Shown here one piece after another: positions 1-10,497 of a stretch of 64,000 bases of DNA (its first letter is position 1; the number at the start of each line of letters is the position of its first letter). Under the pieces are notes generated by a model. That model searched no databases, was not told the DNA's origin, and saw only the letters and a list, made by a program, of their open reading frames with translations. The stretch covers positions 47,741,001 to 47,805,000 of the forward strand of contig NC_084468.1 of the NCBI RefSeq assembly GCF_027409185.1, read 5' to 3'. Made by a program: the position numbers and the translations under genes. This stretch comes from Cynocephalus volans (taxonomy: Eukaryota; Chordata; Mammalia; Dermoptera; Cynocephalidae).

Positions 1-630
1 TCCATCCGTGCCTGTACGAACACTCCACTTCAAGTTCTCATTACCTCATGTCTAGCTCATTTCAAAAGACTTAACCAGTCTCCAGCTTCCATGCCTCTGT
101 CATTCTCCCACAGCCACCACATTATTCCTAAAGGAACGGCTCCACACCACCGTTCAGAACCCTTCAGTGACTACCCAGTGTCCACCAAATACAGCTGAGC
201 TTTTAGAATGACAGCCAAGCTCCTTCTTCAGTTAATTCCAATCTTCATTTCCAAACAGCTCTTTCAGGACTGTAAGAATCCTATGATTTAGCTAGGATTG
301 TGTACTTGTTATTTCTTATCCAGGATATTTCCTCTCCCACCTCCAAGCCTTTACCCACTCCATTCCCCATGCCTGGCACACCGTCCTTCAGCCTTCTAAA
401 TCTCGCAGGTCCATTGTGACCCAACTTGGCTCCGTCCCCGCTGTGACACTTTCCCTGCTCTGGGGAAGTGGAACCTGTCCTTATCTGAGTGACGCCACTC
501 ACTGGGCACTCAGCCCCCACTGCCTTATATTACAGATTAATCTGTCTATGCTCTGCTTTCCCAGTTACACTGTGACTGTCTTACAGCCAGAGGAGTGAAG
601 AGACAGATGGGAGAGGGCTCTCACATGGCA
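1..630. other. unassigned single-copy-like sequence
   Basis: I recognise no repeat family, RNA gene or coding exon here. The open frames are short (60-79 codons), overlap on both strands and resemble nothing I know. Confidence 0.4.
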
Positions 631-632
631 AG

Positions 633-890
633 GTGGTGGGACAGCGTGGTGGTTCGGCTCCTGGGCTCAGAAATCAGAAGAGATGGGTTTGAATCAAAAC
701 CCTGCATTAACTAACTACGCACTCTTTGCCAAGATACCTAATCTCTCAATGTCCTCATCTGAAAAATGGGGATAATGATTGTCTCTGTCCCACAGGGCTG
801 TTGTCAGGATTAAATGAGTTAACACATGGAGAGCCCTTACCCAAGACCTGGCGCACAGATAAAGCTCCATTAATATTAGTTATTATTACT
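633..890 (+). repeat. MIR SINE, near full length
   Basis: The order of blocks matches the MIR consensus: a tRNA-like head (GTGGTTCGGCTCCTGGGCTC, then GGGTTTGAATC), the core AATCTCTCAATGTCCTCATC, an AAAATGGGGATAATGAT block, GGATTAAATGAGTTAACAC, and the 3' ATTAGTTATTATTA. MIRs are ancient tRNA-derived SINEs mobilised by L2. A second MIR in the opposite orientation follows at once. Confidence 0.85.
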
Positions 891-1045
891 TTCATTACCA
901 AACAAGAAGAGAGCATTTACGATATGCTAGACACCATGTAAATGACCTTGTGTAGTCTGTACAGCAACCCTATGACAGGATTATGCTCACTTTAGAGGCG
1001 AGGAAACTGAAGCTCTGACAGATAATCCAGCCCCAACTGAGTCCA
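890..1045 (-). repeat. MIR SINE fragment, reverse orientation
   Basis: Reads as the reverse complement of MIR: a CAGCAACCCTATGACAGGAT block followed by TTTAGAGGCGAGGAAACTGA. It covers the core and part of the 3' side, and lies tail to tail with the MIR before it. Confidence 0.7.
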
Positions 1046-1285
1046 TTTCTTTCCACTAAACCTTCAGTTACTGAGTTCAGAGAACATGGCTTGTCCTTTC
1101 TTAAGTTTCTTCAGTAACCCATAGAGTGCTCATAAAACATTTGTGGCTGAACAACTGGACGATTTGCAGAAGGCATCCAGAGGTCCTTTGTGCAGCCATG
1201 GCAGAGACGGCTATTTGCCTACCACAGTTTCCCTTCTCCCCTCCTAGGACTCCCAGTATTTAGTTGGGCACATGATCACCTAAAA

Positions 1286-1507
1286 TAGGGGTCAGCAAAC
1301 TTCTCCTGTAAAGGACCAAATACAGTACATATATCAGGCTTTGCAGGCCATATGGTCTCGTTACAATTACTCAGCTCTGCCAGGGTACTGCAAAAGCAGC
1401 CACAGACAGTACGTACATCAACGAGTGTCAGTCTGTTCCCAAAACCTTTCTTTACAAAATGGGCAGTGGGCCAGATGTGTCCTGTGGGCTGTAGTTTGTC
1501 GACCTTT
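1286..1507 (+). mobile_element. MER20-like hAT-Charlie DNA transposon
   Basis: About 220 bp bounded by related termini: AGGGGTCAGCAAACTT at the left and TGTAGTTTGTCGACCTTT at the right, which are roughly inverted copies. The inside reads CAGGCTTTGCAGGCCATATG and GTGGGCCAGATGTGTCCTGT, as in the short non-autonomous MER20 group. No transposase is encoded. The name is from memory of the consensus; the length fits. Confidence 0.75.
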
Positions 1508-1551
1508 GGCCCAGAGTGAAGACGCCACCGGCTGCCTTGAATAAAGATGCT

Positions 1552-1999
1552 TGTGATAGTTAATTTTATGTGTGACCTCGGCTGGCCCCCAGTGTGCCCA
1601 GTCATTTAGCTGAACATTATTCTGGGTGTTTCTGTGAGAGTATTTTTGGATGAGATTAACATTTAAATCAGTGGACTTTGACGAAAGCAGATTACCCTCC
1701 CTAATGTAGGTGAACCTCATCCACTCAGTTGAAGGCCTAATAGACCAAAAAGCCTGGCCTCCCCTGAGAAGAGAGAATTGTCCAGCAGACCGCCTTCAGA
1801 TTTCATCTTTCTTGTCCTACAGCAGATTGCCTTTGGACTAGAACTGGAATATCAGGATATCTCCAGCCTGCTGGTCCACACTGCAGATTTTGGACTTGCC
1901 AGCTTCTGTTATCACGTGAGCCAATTCCTTGTAATAAATCTCTTCTCTATATATACACACTCATTGGCTCTGTTTCTCTGCAAAGCCCTGACTAATACA
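1552..1999 (+). mobile_element. solo LTR, MLT2-type (ERVL)
   Basis: A 448-bp element starting TGTGATAGTTAATTTTATG and ending CCTGACTAATACA, the expected TG...CA termini of MLT2 LTRs. Internal blocks include GGATGAGATTAACATTTAAA, GTTGAAGGCCTAATAGA and a polyadenylation-type AATAAATCTCTT near the 3' end. No internal retroviral sequence adjoins, so this is a solo LTR. The 5-bp flanks (ATGCT / ATGGC) are only a weak match, as expected for an old insertion. Confidence 0.8.
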
Positions 2000-2378
2000 A
2001 TGGCATTTCCCAGCTGCCTTTGTGGCAAGATGTGTCCATGTGACTAAGTTCTGGCTAATGGAATGTAAGTGGCAGTACTTTGTGGCAGCTTCCAGAAAAT
2101 ATTGTTAAATGACAGGTGGCATATGCTCTTTGGCCTGTCATCCCTCCTTCACCCATCCTGTTATTTGGAAGGCAGATGCGACAGCTGAAGGGCCTCTGTT
2201 GACTGTGATGGAGTAGAACTGCAGAAAGCCAGTGCAGCCTGGGGTCAGATGCCTGGCAAGCCCTTTAAACAGCTCTGAATTGCTTACATCAGGACTTTTG
2301 TATGAGAGAGAAAATACAGCCCAGTCTGGTTTAGCCACATGAAATGTCCCTGTTGCAGCTGAACTTAATCCTAACAGG
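2000..2378 (+). mobile_element. old LTR remnant (MaLR/ERVL-like, family unresolved)
   Basis: Contains GTGTCCATGTGACTAAGTTC and TTCTGGCTAATGGAATGTAA, then ATGAGAGAGAAAATACA and a degraded end GCAGCTGAACTTAATCCTAAC. These occur in the same order in an old mammalian LTR group whose exact name I cannot fix. The 5' end is missing and the copy is strongly diverged. It abuts the MLT2-type LTR. Confidence 0.5.
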
Positions 2379-2930
2379 CATGGTTCTGGTCACTCTGGTG
2401 CTGGAAATAGCACTTTTCTCTGGTGACCCTGAGAAAATTTATTTTTAGTATTTTACAAAAATTCTACTAAGAGAGAATGGCCCAATTTAAGTATTTCCCA
2501 CATTGGTCAGCTCTCTCTTTAGAGTGGCAGAAAGATTTGAAAGTTAAGAATAAAAGAGACAGAAAAACAGACATAGATTCTTTCTCAATGGGTATGGTGG
2601 GGGGAGGAGGGACAGAGCAGGACCAACTTGGAGACTCCAGGCTGACATCACTGATGACACCCTGGGGAAGCTGAGCAAGGGGGAGTTTCACTGTTGGCAC
2701 AGTCTCTTCAGGGAATCAGGTAGCCAGTATCAGAACTGGATGTTTCCCGCTGTGTAGAGCTTAAGCCCAGCCTCAGGTCAGATTTTTCAGCAATTTGCAT
2801 TAAATTATGACCTTGATCTACCCTTTGTGCATCTATATCTTAGAGGTGAAGAAAGAGGAAAAAGAAAAATCAGTAAGTAGATAGTCAAATCAGTGGCAGC
2901 CGCCCTCATCCCACATCCTTCTTGCTTGCT
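2379..2930. other. unassigned
   Basis: No family recognised. It includes a G-rich patch near 2598-2612 and A-rich sequence at 2845-2870. No plausible exon. Confidence 0.35.
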
Positions 2931-2934
2931 GGAG

Positions 2935-3322
2935 GAACCTGTCATTTCTATAAAGCTGAAAATTCTAACTATTCACATTTTGAGCTTCCCTTGAGGCTAG
3001 ATAAGGGACTGACTTTGTCCAACTGACCTGCAAAGTCTACTGAGTGACTTATGGGAAATTTCTGCACTGGATTCATCTTGTTGACATGTGATGCCTGGAA
3101 CTGCTACAGCTGTCTTGTCAGTGTGAGGGAGACATGGTTGATAAACCCAGGAAGGCAGATCCAAGAGATGGAAAACACCTGGACCCTTGATGACATCATT
3201 GGCCCAACCTTTTAAGATTGGACTGCATCCAGACTTACTGCTGGGTGAAATAATGTATCCTTATTGTTTAACTACTTTTGGTTAGATATTCCGTTACTTG
3301 CAGCCAAGAACATCCTTAGAGT
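2935..3322 (+). mobile_element. old LTR remnant, 3' part
   Basis: The right end (GATATTCCGTTACTTGCAGC, then CAAGAACATCCTTA) and the block CACCTGGACCCTTGATGACA fit the 3' half of the same old MaLR/ERVL-like LTR group seen at 2000-2378. Identity is low and the left boundary is approximate. Confidence 0.45.
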
Positions 3323-3484
3323 GGCCAAAAGCATAGCACTCTAAGCTGTAATACCTATATTTATAGGCCACCCTAGTCAAAACAAGTACATCTCAACCTT
3401 GCTAGCATGTTACTGTCCCATTTTCTAATTGGAGACAGGCTGGGAAAAGTATGCTATATGCACTTAATGGAAGATTATGCAGCT

Positions 3485-3705
3485 GGGCAGTATGAGTTTG
3501 AAACCTGATTTTACCTGTATTACCATAGGCAAATTACCTAACTTCTCTATGCGTCAGTTTTCTCATTCACAAACTGGGAAGAATAATCATCCTACCTCAT
3601 AGGATTATACTGAAGGTTAAATGAGCTAATGCATTTAAAATACTTAGAACTGTGCCTGGCCCATACCATAATAATCAACAAATACACATTAGCTTTATTA
3701 TCATC
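3485..3705 (+). repeat. MIR SINE
   Basis: A diverged MIR: GAGTTTGAAACCTGATTTTA head, a CAGTTTTCTCATTCACAAAC core, ACCTCATAGGATTATACTGA, GTTAAATGAGCTAATGCATT and a 3' ATTAGCTTTATTATCATC. Confidence 0.8.
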
Positions 3706-3709
3706 CTCC

Positions 3710-5094
3710 CCAGGAGTGCAGTTTTCTGCAAGTATCCAAGGCAATTTGTGATCACAGTTTCCACCCACATTTTCCTTTGCCAAGCACTCTTGGAACGTGC
3801 TTGTGGGACATGAAATGTGGGACAGACATGGCCAACTCAGGTCTCTTGCTACCTTGTATACCACAAGATCATCAGAAAAGAAATTTAACTCACAGAAAGG
3901 AACAACATTTTGCCCAAAAACACCATACAGAAACCACAATTCCCTACACTCCTCAAATCGCATGGTTCTGGGTGTCCTTTACCCATGCTCTGAGACAGAG
4001 ATGCCAAGAACTCCTCTGGGCTGGTTTTCCCACAGGCCTCTGGGGTGTGCCCTCCCATGACACCTTCTCCCTCAGTGTGTCCCTCATATGTCTATAGCCC
4101 TAGTGAACAGGAAGGGGAAACCCCACAGATCCTCTTACATCACTATCATTTCTGACTTTGCCCCTTGCCATTTCTTCCCCAATTTAGCTTTTCTGCTGGG
4201 CCAGGAATCTCTTCTCATCATATTCTTGTGGGAGGCCCCTTTCCCCATCACCCCAGTGTGTACGTGCCCTGTCTGGCTACCACCCCCCAGGGGCTACAGA
4301 GGCTGTTTCACCTTCGTGCATCTGCATCGTGCTTGTCAGTCAAGGCTGGGTTTCAGCCCAGGCCTCTGTATACCTCATCTGCTCTCTCACGTTCTTCTTT
4401 GCAGCTTCCAAAATACTTTGGCCCAAGTTATTCAATTCTCACAAAAATCTTGTGTGGCGCATGTTTTTATTCCAAACCAGACTCCTCGGGACTTTTTCCT
4501 TTCCTGTGGAGATCAAGGGCAAAAGGAGATGAGACAAGAATATTTCATTTTCTGTGCAGTATCTATCTGAGGCACTGAGGCCCCCATCTGCTATTACCTG
4601 AGCAGTGAGGGTTCCAGTGGAGAAAAAGCAAAGACACTGTGGAAATCACCTGAAGTCACTTGAAACTTGAGAACTTGGCTTTTGAAGGAAAAAACAACCA
4701 GCTGACACTTCTCTGGATGGAAGGGCCTGGTTTTGACTTCTAACAGGCAGTTCAATCTGGAATTGAGGGAGAGGGAGGAAGAAATTTCTAGAAATTAGCT
4801 GGTTTAAAGAAATACTTGCTGATATGAAATCTTTTGCCATTTGTATGAGACCAAAGAAGCGCAATATTTGGCTCTCTTTAGGTCAAAGGTGCTCTGTTGA
4901 TTTGTTCATCAGTGAGCCTCTCAAACATCTATACTGGCAATGACTATGCTAGTGACTGAAGAGCTACCTGGTCCTCTCCAGGAGTGGAGGTTCCAGATTC
5001 AGTGTGAAGAGCTGATCTGCAGTAGAGGTTTGCCAGGACAGGACTGTAGGTCAGAGGAGCTGAGGTTGTTGGGGGCTGGAAGGGAGGAGGAGAT
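3710..5094. other. unassigned
   Basis: A longer open frame at 4088-4570 (+, 160 codons) overlaps others in different frames and shows no motif or family resemblance. I treat it as chance. No clear repeat was recognised. Confidence 0.35.
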
Positions 5095-5099
5095 GAGGG

Positions 5100-5555
5100 T
5101 ATATTAGTCTGTTTCTGTTGCTTATAACAAAATACATGGAACTGGGTAATTTGTAAAGAAAATGAAATTTATTTTTTACAGTTTCAGAGGCTGGGAGTCC
5201 AAAGTCCAAGGAACACAACTGGCGAAGGTCTTGGTGGTGGCGACAGTGACCCAATGGTCTCACATGGCAGAAAATGGCAGAGGAGAGAGCAGAGAGCAGA
5301 GAGAGAGTAACCTCCTCATTTACTCTCCTTTTAAAGCCCTCAGAACCATGTCCCTGACCACGAGTTTTAATCCATTCACTACTGCAGGGTCCTACAATCC
5401 AATCATCTCTTCAAAGCTCCCCCTTTCAGTTACCCTAATAGGATTTCCCACCCTCTTAATAGTCACAGTGGGGGCCAAGTTTCTAATACATAAAACTTGG
5501 GGGACACAATTCAAGCTTCAGTGAGTTTTGAGGGGACATAATTCAGTCCACTAGA
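5100..5555 (-). mobile_element. MaLR LTR (MST/MLT1-type), copy 1 of a shared subfamily
   Basis: Read on the plus strand it starts TATTAGTCTGTTTCTGTTGC, then ACTGGGTAATTTGTAAAGAA, the reverse of a MaLR LTR 3' end, and runs to GGGGACATAATTCAGTCC. It aligns along its length with the LTR at 26991-27438, sharing TCTTGGTGGTGGC, CCCACCCTCTTAATAGTCA and a 3' extension around CAGTGAGTTTTGAGGGGACA. The flanks GAGGG (5095-5099) and AGGGG (5556-5560) may be a decayed 5-bp TSD. Confidence 0.75.
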
Positions 5556-5560
5556 AGGGG

Positions 5561-6290
5561 CCTGCATGTGTGGGGATGGTACCAGCCAGCTGTGCCACCT
5601 CTGTGTCTGTCTGAGCTGCCAGATTCATGACAAATTTCCTTTCATTTCTTAAACCTTATTCAGTGCCAGGTTGGGAGGCCTGAAGAGGGGTCAGGGGCCC
5701 AGCTACTGTGCTAACCCAAGTAGTACAAGTGACAAATGCTGTTCTTTCTTTTATTCTTTTTTCTTTTCTGCCTTCCAGGAAGATTTAAACAACAACAAAA
5801 ACAAAACAAAAAACAACTCACTTTCTACTTTCCAGCACACCCTGTTCCTTCACAAGAAAAAAAAAGCTCACAGAGCAGCATGTATTCATAAGGTCTCTAT
5901 TCAGCGTTCCTTGCTTGTTTCTGGCTCAGGGTTCAGCTAAGTCATTCCCACAGAGCGCACACCAGGGAGAGGCTGGGCTCACAGCACAGAATGGTAAAAA
6001 GAGCTGCTCTGACTTTTTTTGTGAATTCCAGAATGCAATGGAAGGCCACAGTATTTCTAGATGAGTGGCATAGAGCACAGCAGTGACTTTATTCCCTGTT
6101 TTCCCTGTTTTAGCTTGCCTGCTCCAGGAGATCCAGGTGCACCCGCCTATCCCTGCCTATGCACGTCCTCCTTGGAATGGGGCTTCCAGGGGTGGGATGG
6201 GAAGAGAGTGGACTGGGAATCTTCCTGCACTTAAACAGCCTCTTTTAGGTGGCTTTTGTCTTGGAGTGATTCCTAGCTGAGAGGGAGATG
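5561..6290. other. unassigned, with an A-rich patch
   Basis: No family recognised. Positions 5785-5817 hold an (AAC/AAAAC)-rich patch and 5860-5869 an A-run. No gene-like structure. Confidence 0.35.
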
Positions 6291-6413
6291 AGTGAGCCGT
6301 CCTTCTGGCTGTCCAGGGCAAACACTTTGGACACGTCTTGACTTTTTCTTACGTTTCACTTCCAGTCCACTGGCTTATCCTGTCGGCTCCACAGTCAAAA
6401 CTTATTCAGGATC

Positions 6414-6829
6414 TATATTAGTCAGGATTCAACGAGAGAAACAGAACCAGCGTGAGATCACACACTCATATTAAGAGATCTATTGCAAGGAATTGGCCCA
6501 TGCCATTGTGGGGGCTGGTTAGGTGAGTCTGAAATCCACAGGGCAGGCTGTTAGGAAGGGTGGGCTGGGACGCCTGGGCATGAGTGGATGTTGCTGTCCA
6601 CAGGCAGAATTTCTTCATCAGGGAACTCTCAGCTCTGCTCTTAAGGCCTTTCAACTGATCGAATCAGGCCCATCCTTAATCTAGGGTGATCTGCCTTACT
6701 GAAAGTCAGCTGATCAGGGACTTTAATCACATTCACGAAATGTCTTCACAGCAACACCCAGATCAGCATTTGATTGAATAAATGAGGATGGCAGCCTAAC
6801 CAAGTTGACACATAAAACCTGTTGTCACA
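6414..6829 (-). mobile_element. solo LTR, MLT2-type (ERVL), inside L2
   Basis: On the plus strand it runs from TATATTAGTCAGGATTC to AAGTTGACACATAAAACC, the reverse complement of the MLT2 start and end seen at 1552-1999. Internal matches include AAGGAATTGGCCCATGCC and CCTTTCAACTGATCGAATCA. The L2 resumes on both sides, so this insertion is younger than the L2. The TSD is decayed. Confidence 0.75.
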
Positions 6830-7016
6830 CTATCCAGCCTTGACTCTCTCCTCCACTAGCCACCCCCTCCTTGGACTGAGCCACCATCGTTTCTCCCTTG
6901 AATTACTGCTTTAGCCTCTTTACCAGTTTCCTGCTGCTTCTCTGGTCCTCCCTGAGGCTCCCTCTCCCCCAGCTGTTTCAACAGAGCAGCTGGACTGATC
7001 CACTGCTCAAAGCCCT

Positions 7017-7521
7017 TGTGGTGAGCAGAATGGTGGTTCCCCAAAGACATCCACATCCTAACGCCCACGACCTGGGAATATGTTACCTTACATGGCAGAA
7101 GGGACTTCATAGCTGTGTTTAGGGTACTGACTTTGAGGTGAGGAGATTATCCTGGATTATCCAGCTGGGTCTAATCTAATCACACGAGGCCTTAAAAGAA
7201 GAGGAAGATAGAAGACGGGGTCAGGGAGATGTGACATGAGAAGGATTTGACTCTCCATCACTGGCTTGGAAAATGGAAGAAGGGAGCCACCAAAACACAG
7301 CAAGGAAGAGGGGACATCAGTCCTGCAACCACGTGGTGCCAAGTCTGCTAACAAACCAAGTGAGCATCCAGTAAGGAACGCTGTCCTGCCAACAGCTTGA
7401 AGTCAGCCTGGTGAGACCTGTGTTGGACTTCTGATCTGCAGAACTGTAAGATAACAAATTTGTGTCAGTTAAGCCACTGAATCTTAGCAATTGGTTATGG
7501 CAGTAACAGAAAGTGAATACA
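7017..7521 (+). mobile_element. solo LTR, MLT1 type (ERVL-MaLR), inside L2
   Basis: A 505-bp LTR from TGTGGTGAGCAGAATGGTGG to GTGAATACA. Blocks GGGAATATGTTACCTTACAT, GAGATTATCCTGGATTATCC and GAACTGTAAGATAACAAATT are typical of MLT1C/D-like LTRs. A perfect 5-bp TSD, GCCCT, lies at 7012-7016 and 7522-7526. The L2 sequence joins cleanly across the gap, so this is a solo LTR in L2. Confidence 0.85.
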
Positions 7522-7671
7522 GCCCTCCAATGACTTCCATCCTACTCAGAATAAAAGCCACACTCCTCAGTCTTCCCCCACTTCTCTCTGACTTCGTTTC
7601 CTACAATTCTCCCTTCCTCACCCCTCACTGTGCTCCACAGCCCTATATCAACTCCAGGGCCTGGACTAGAG

Positions 7672-7695
7672 CAAAGCTAGTGAGCACTAGCTTTG
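7672..7695. other. 24-nt near-perfect palindrome
   Basis: Two 11-nt arms, CAAAGCTAGTG and CACTAGCTTTG, are exact inverted copies separated by AG. It sits at the left edge of an AT-rich stretch inside the L2 that L2 does not explain. Confidence 0.8.
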
Positions 7696-8204
7696 ATAGG
7701 CCAAAAATCTCAGTACTCACTATATATAATATATTAATGTAATATCAAAATCAATGCCAACAAATCCATGATATATAAATGTACATATTTGAAAGACAAG
7801 ACCCATCCCTGCACTTTCTTAGCTCCTCCTCTCTGCCTCCCCCTAATCCATCCCTGCACTTTCCAGCCCTGATCCTTGCTGCTCTTGAACTTCCAGGCAC
7901 ACCCCAGCGATGGCACTTTTCCATTGGCTTTTGCCCCAGCTATCTGCCCCAGATATTCCTCCCTCACCTGTTTCCTCACCTGCTTCAATCTTTGCTCAGA
8001 TGTCACTTTCTTAATGAGTCTTCTCTGACCACTTATTTTAAATTGCCACTCCCAGGACTCCCTGACCCCTCCCTTACTTTATATTCCCCCAATGCACCTA
8101 ACACATCTAACACACTGTTTTACTTATCTACAACTTTTTGTTCACTGCCGTGTCATCAGCAGTATGTTGCATGTAGTAGGGGTTCAATAAGTATTTGGTA
8201 GGAA

Positions 8205-8305
8205 TGAAGGGAGGGAGGGAGGGAGGAAAGTAGAGAGGGGGTGGAGAGGACAGGGGAGGGAGGCCCCTGTCCATGGGGCAAAGGGGTGTGTGTGTGCATG
8301 TGTAT
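8205..8305. repeat. simple repeats (GGGA)n and TG-rich
   Basis: (GGGA)n units at about 8208-8226, a purine-rich GGGGTGGAGAGGACAGGGG stretch, then TGTGTGTGTGCATGTGTATG. It follows the 3' end of the L2 and may derive from its tail. Confidence 0.8.
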
Positions 8306-8726
8306 GCAAGGAGGAACTTTCCCATTGGTATATTGAAGCCAAAAATCCCTGAAGAGCTGCAGTAAATTTCAGCCTGTCTGTCTAAGGAAACATTAATTTA
8401 TAAGCAGCGTTATTTTTTCCTCTTCCAAAGGGGGAAAAGTCATCAACAGCCAGTTCTGTCCTATTAGATTAATTAGCAGATTTGGATTAGTTATGTGCTT
8501 TCTTTTCTAGGAAATTAGTTAAATTCTGTTTCCACTGAAACTCTGGGAAATGTTTAAGTCCCTTGCAGTTTGTGCAAAATCCTTTGAGATCAAGTCTTTG
8601 CAACCCTGTGTTTAATAATGCCTGGAGATTTTATTCTCTTCTAGTTCCCCCTCAACAATTAAAACTTCAATTTTGATATCCTCTCCCTCTAATTTTTTAT
8701 GAGTAGATTCTAACAAATCTGTTGTC
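8306..8726. other. unassigned
   Basis: No repeat family or exon recognised. It runs up to the first copy of the target duplication at 8727. Confidence 0.35.
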
Positions 8727-8741
8727 AAAAATTAGTGATAA

Positions 8742-8849
8742 CAGGGCTGGCTGGTTAGCTCAGTTGGTTGGAGCATGGTGTTGATAACAGCAAGTTCCAG
8801 GTTTCAAGCCCTGTTACCAGCCAGCTGCCCCCGCAAAAAAAGAAAAGAA
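8742..8849 (+). mobile_element. CYN-type tRNA-Ile SINE, monomer
   Basis: Head GGCTGGCTGGTTAGCTCAGT, anticodon region GTGTTGATAACAGC, a diverged B box, ACCAGCCAGC, and an A-rich tail. Its closest relative is a tRNA-Ile gene. A perfect 15-nt TSD (AAAAATTAGTGATAA) lies at 8727-8741 and 8850-8864. The second copy is also the left TSD of the L1 that follows. Confidence 0.9.
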
Positions 8850-8904
8850 AAAAATTAGTGATAATGCAATCCCTATCAAAATTTCAGTGGTATTCCTCAC
8901 AGAA

Positions 8905-9215
8905 TGGAATACTGCCAATTGCAACAACATGGATGGACTTAGAGAAAATTATATTAAGTGAAACAAGTCAAGCACAGAAAGAGAAATACCACATGTTCTC
9001 ACTTATTTGTGGGAGCTAAAAATAAATAAATAGATATTCAAACAAATAAAGGGTGGCAGGGGGAAGAAGACACAACAATCACAACAATTCCTTACACTTG
9101 TTAAGACAAGTGAACAGATATGATGTAGTGGTGGGGGAGGGGAGAAAGGGAGGAGGAAAAGAGGAACGGGTAGAGGGACATGAAAATCAACTACAATGTA
9201 TATTGAGAATTTTTT
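8905..9215 (+). mobile_element. younger L1 3' end nested in the L1
   Basis: Interrupts older ORF2 sequence between TTCCTCACAGA and AAAATCCTAAAATTTCATAT, which are neighbours in the L1 consensus. It encodes the last about 35 residues of L1 ORF2 (motif HMFSLICGS, stop at 9017-9019). Its 3' UTR has a purine-rich tract (9131-9180) and ends near TACAATGTATATTGAGAA. The same 3' UTR type recurs at 55052-55936 and 61941-62106. Confidence 0.75.
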
Positions 9216-9842
9216 TTAAAAATCCTAAAATTTCATATGGAACTGCAATACTGAGAAAGAAAAACAAAGCTGTAGGCACCACACTTCCAGATTTAAAATT
9301 ATATTATAAAGCAATAGTAATCAAAACAGTATGGTACTGGCATAAAAACAGAAACATAGATCAATGAAAATAGAATAGAGAACCTAGAAATAAGTCCAGA
9401 TATATATGGTCAACTAATTTTTGACAAGGGCATCAAGAGGACACAATGGAGAAATGATAGTCTCTCCAATAAATGGTGCAGGAAAACCGGATTTCCACAT
9501 GCAGAAGAATGAAATTGGACCCTTATCTTACACCATGCACAACAATAAACTCAAAGTGGATAAAAGACCTAAATGTGAGACCTGAAACCATAAAACTTCT
9601 AGAAGAGGACATAATAGGAAAAAGCTCCTTAATATTGGCTTCAGCAATGCTTTTTTGGATATCACACCACAAGCTCTGGCTACAAAAGCAAAAATAAACA
9701 AATGGGACTACATTAAACTAAAAATCTTCTGCACAGTAAAGGAAACAACATAATGAAAAGACAACAAATGGTCAGCAAAAAATATTTACAAGCCACATAT
9801 CTAATGAGAGGTTACTATCTAAAATTTACGAAGAACACTTGT

Positions 9843-9952
9843 GGGCCGGCCCGTGGCTCACTCGGTAGAGTGCGGTGCTGATAACACCAAGGCCCCGGGT
9901 TCGGTTCCCATATACGGATGGCCAGTTCACTCACTGGCTGAGCGTGGTGCTG
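9843..9952 (+). mobile_element. CYN SINE dimer, 3'-truncated and tailless
   Basis: Starts GGGCCGGCCCGTGGCTCAC, runs through a complete first monomer (B box GGGTTCGGTTCCC) and stops inside the second at GAGCGTGGTGCTG, with no A-tail. A perfect 15-nt TSD (ACGAAGAACACTTGT) flanks it at 9828-9842 and 9953-9967. The host L1 is continuous once the insert is removed. Confidence 0.9.
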
Positions 9953-10415
9953 ACGAAGAACACTTGTATGTCAGCAGCACAAAAACTACCCATGGGCAAA
10001 AGACCTGAATAGGCATTTCTCCAAAGAAAAAATAAAAATGGCCAACAGATATATTAAAAAGTAGTCAAAATCACTAATCAGCAGGGAAATGCAAACTAAA
10101 ACCACAATGAGATATCACCTCACACCTGTAAGGATGGCTATTATCGAAAAGACAAGAGATAAGAAGTGTCAGCAAGGGTGAGGAGAAAAGGAACCCTAGT
10201 ACACTGTTGTTGGGAACGTAGACTGATACAGCCATTATGGAAAATAGTATGAACGTAGACCTACCATATGATCCAGCAATCCCTCTTCTGGGAACAGACT
10301 CAAAGGTGATGAAATCACCACGTTGTAATCTGCACGATTATTTACAATAGCCAAGATATGGAAACAACCTAAATATTTGTTGATGGATGAAGAGATAAAG
10401 AAAATGTGATACATA

Positions 10416-10497
10416 CGACAGTTCTTCAAAAAGTTCGTGGAAACATTCATATTGTCTTTTAATTCTATTTTTCTACAAACTTTTTGAGGTATCCCCC
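10416..10497. mobile_element. mariner-like MITE, copy 1
   Basis: An 82-bp palindromic element with inverted ends, CTTCAAAAAGTTCGTGGA and CTACAAACTTTTTGAGG, flanked by TA at 10414-10415 and 10498-10499. Removing it and one TA restores L1 sequence (GATACATA / TACACAATGG). It has no coding capacity. A TA target and short inverted ends fit the Tc1/mariner group. I do not recognise the family name. Confidence 0.75.

Larger units (their letters stand above)
6310..8205 (+). mobile_element. L2 LINE 3' region, split by two LTRs
   Basis: Pieces at about 6310-6413, 6830-7011, 7527-7640 and 7800-8205 join into one L2 in order. Landmarks are ATCCTGTCGGCTCCACAGTC, GAGCCACCATCGTTTCTCCC, AGAATAAAAGCCACACTCCT, CTTTGCTCAGATGTCACTTT, and the 3' end GTAGTAGGGGTTCAATAAGT. 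It is interrupted by an MLT2-type LTR (minus), an MLT1 LTR (plus) and a short AT-rich insert of unknown origin near 7665-7795. L2 is an ancient inactive LINE; no reading frame remains. Confidence 0.8.

Noticed and set aside
4088..4578. Overlapping 160- and 137-codon plus-strand frames
   Set aside because: Two frames of the same stretch are both open, which is typical of composition rather than coding. No motif.
8768..9019. 83-codon plus-strand frame as a fusion protein
   Set aside because: It reads through a SINE, its tail and two different L1 fragments. The join is an accident of insertion.
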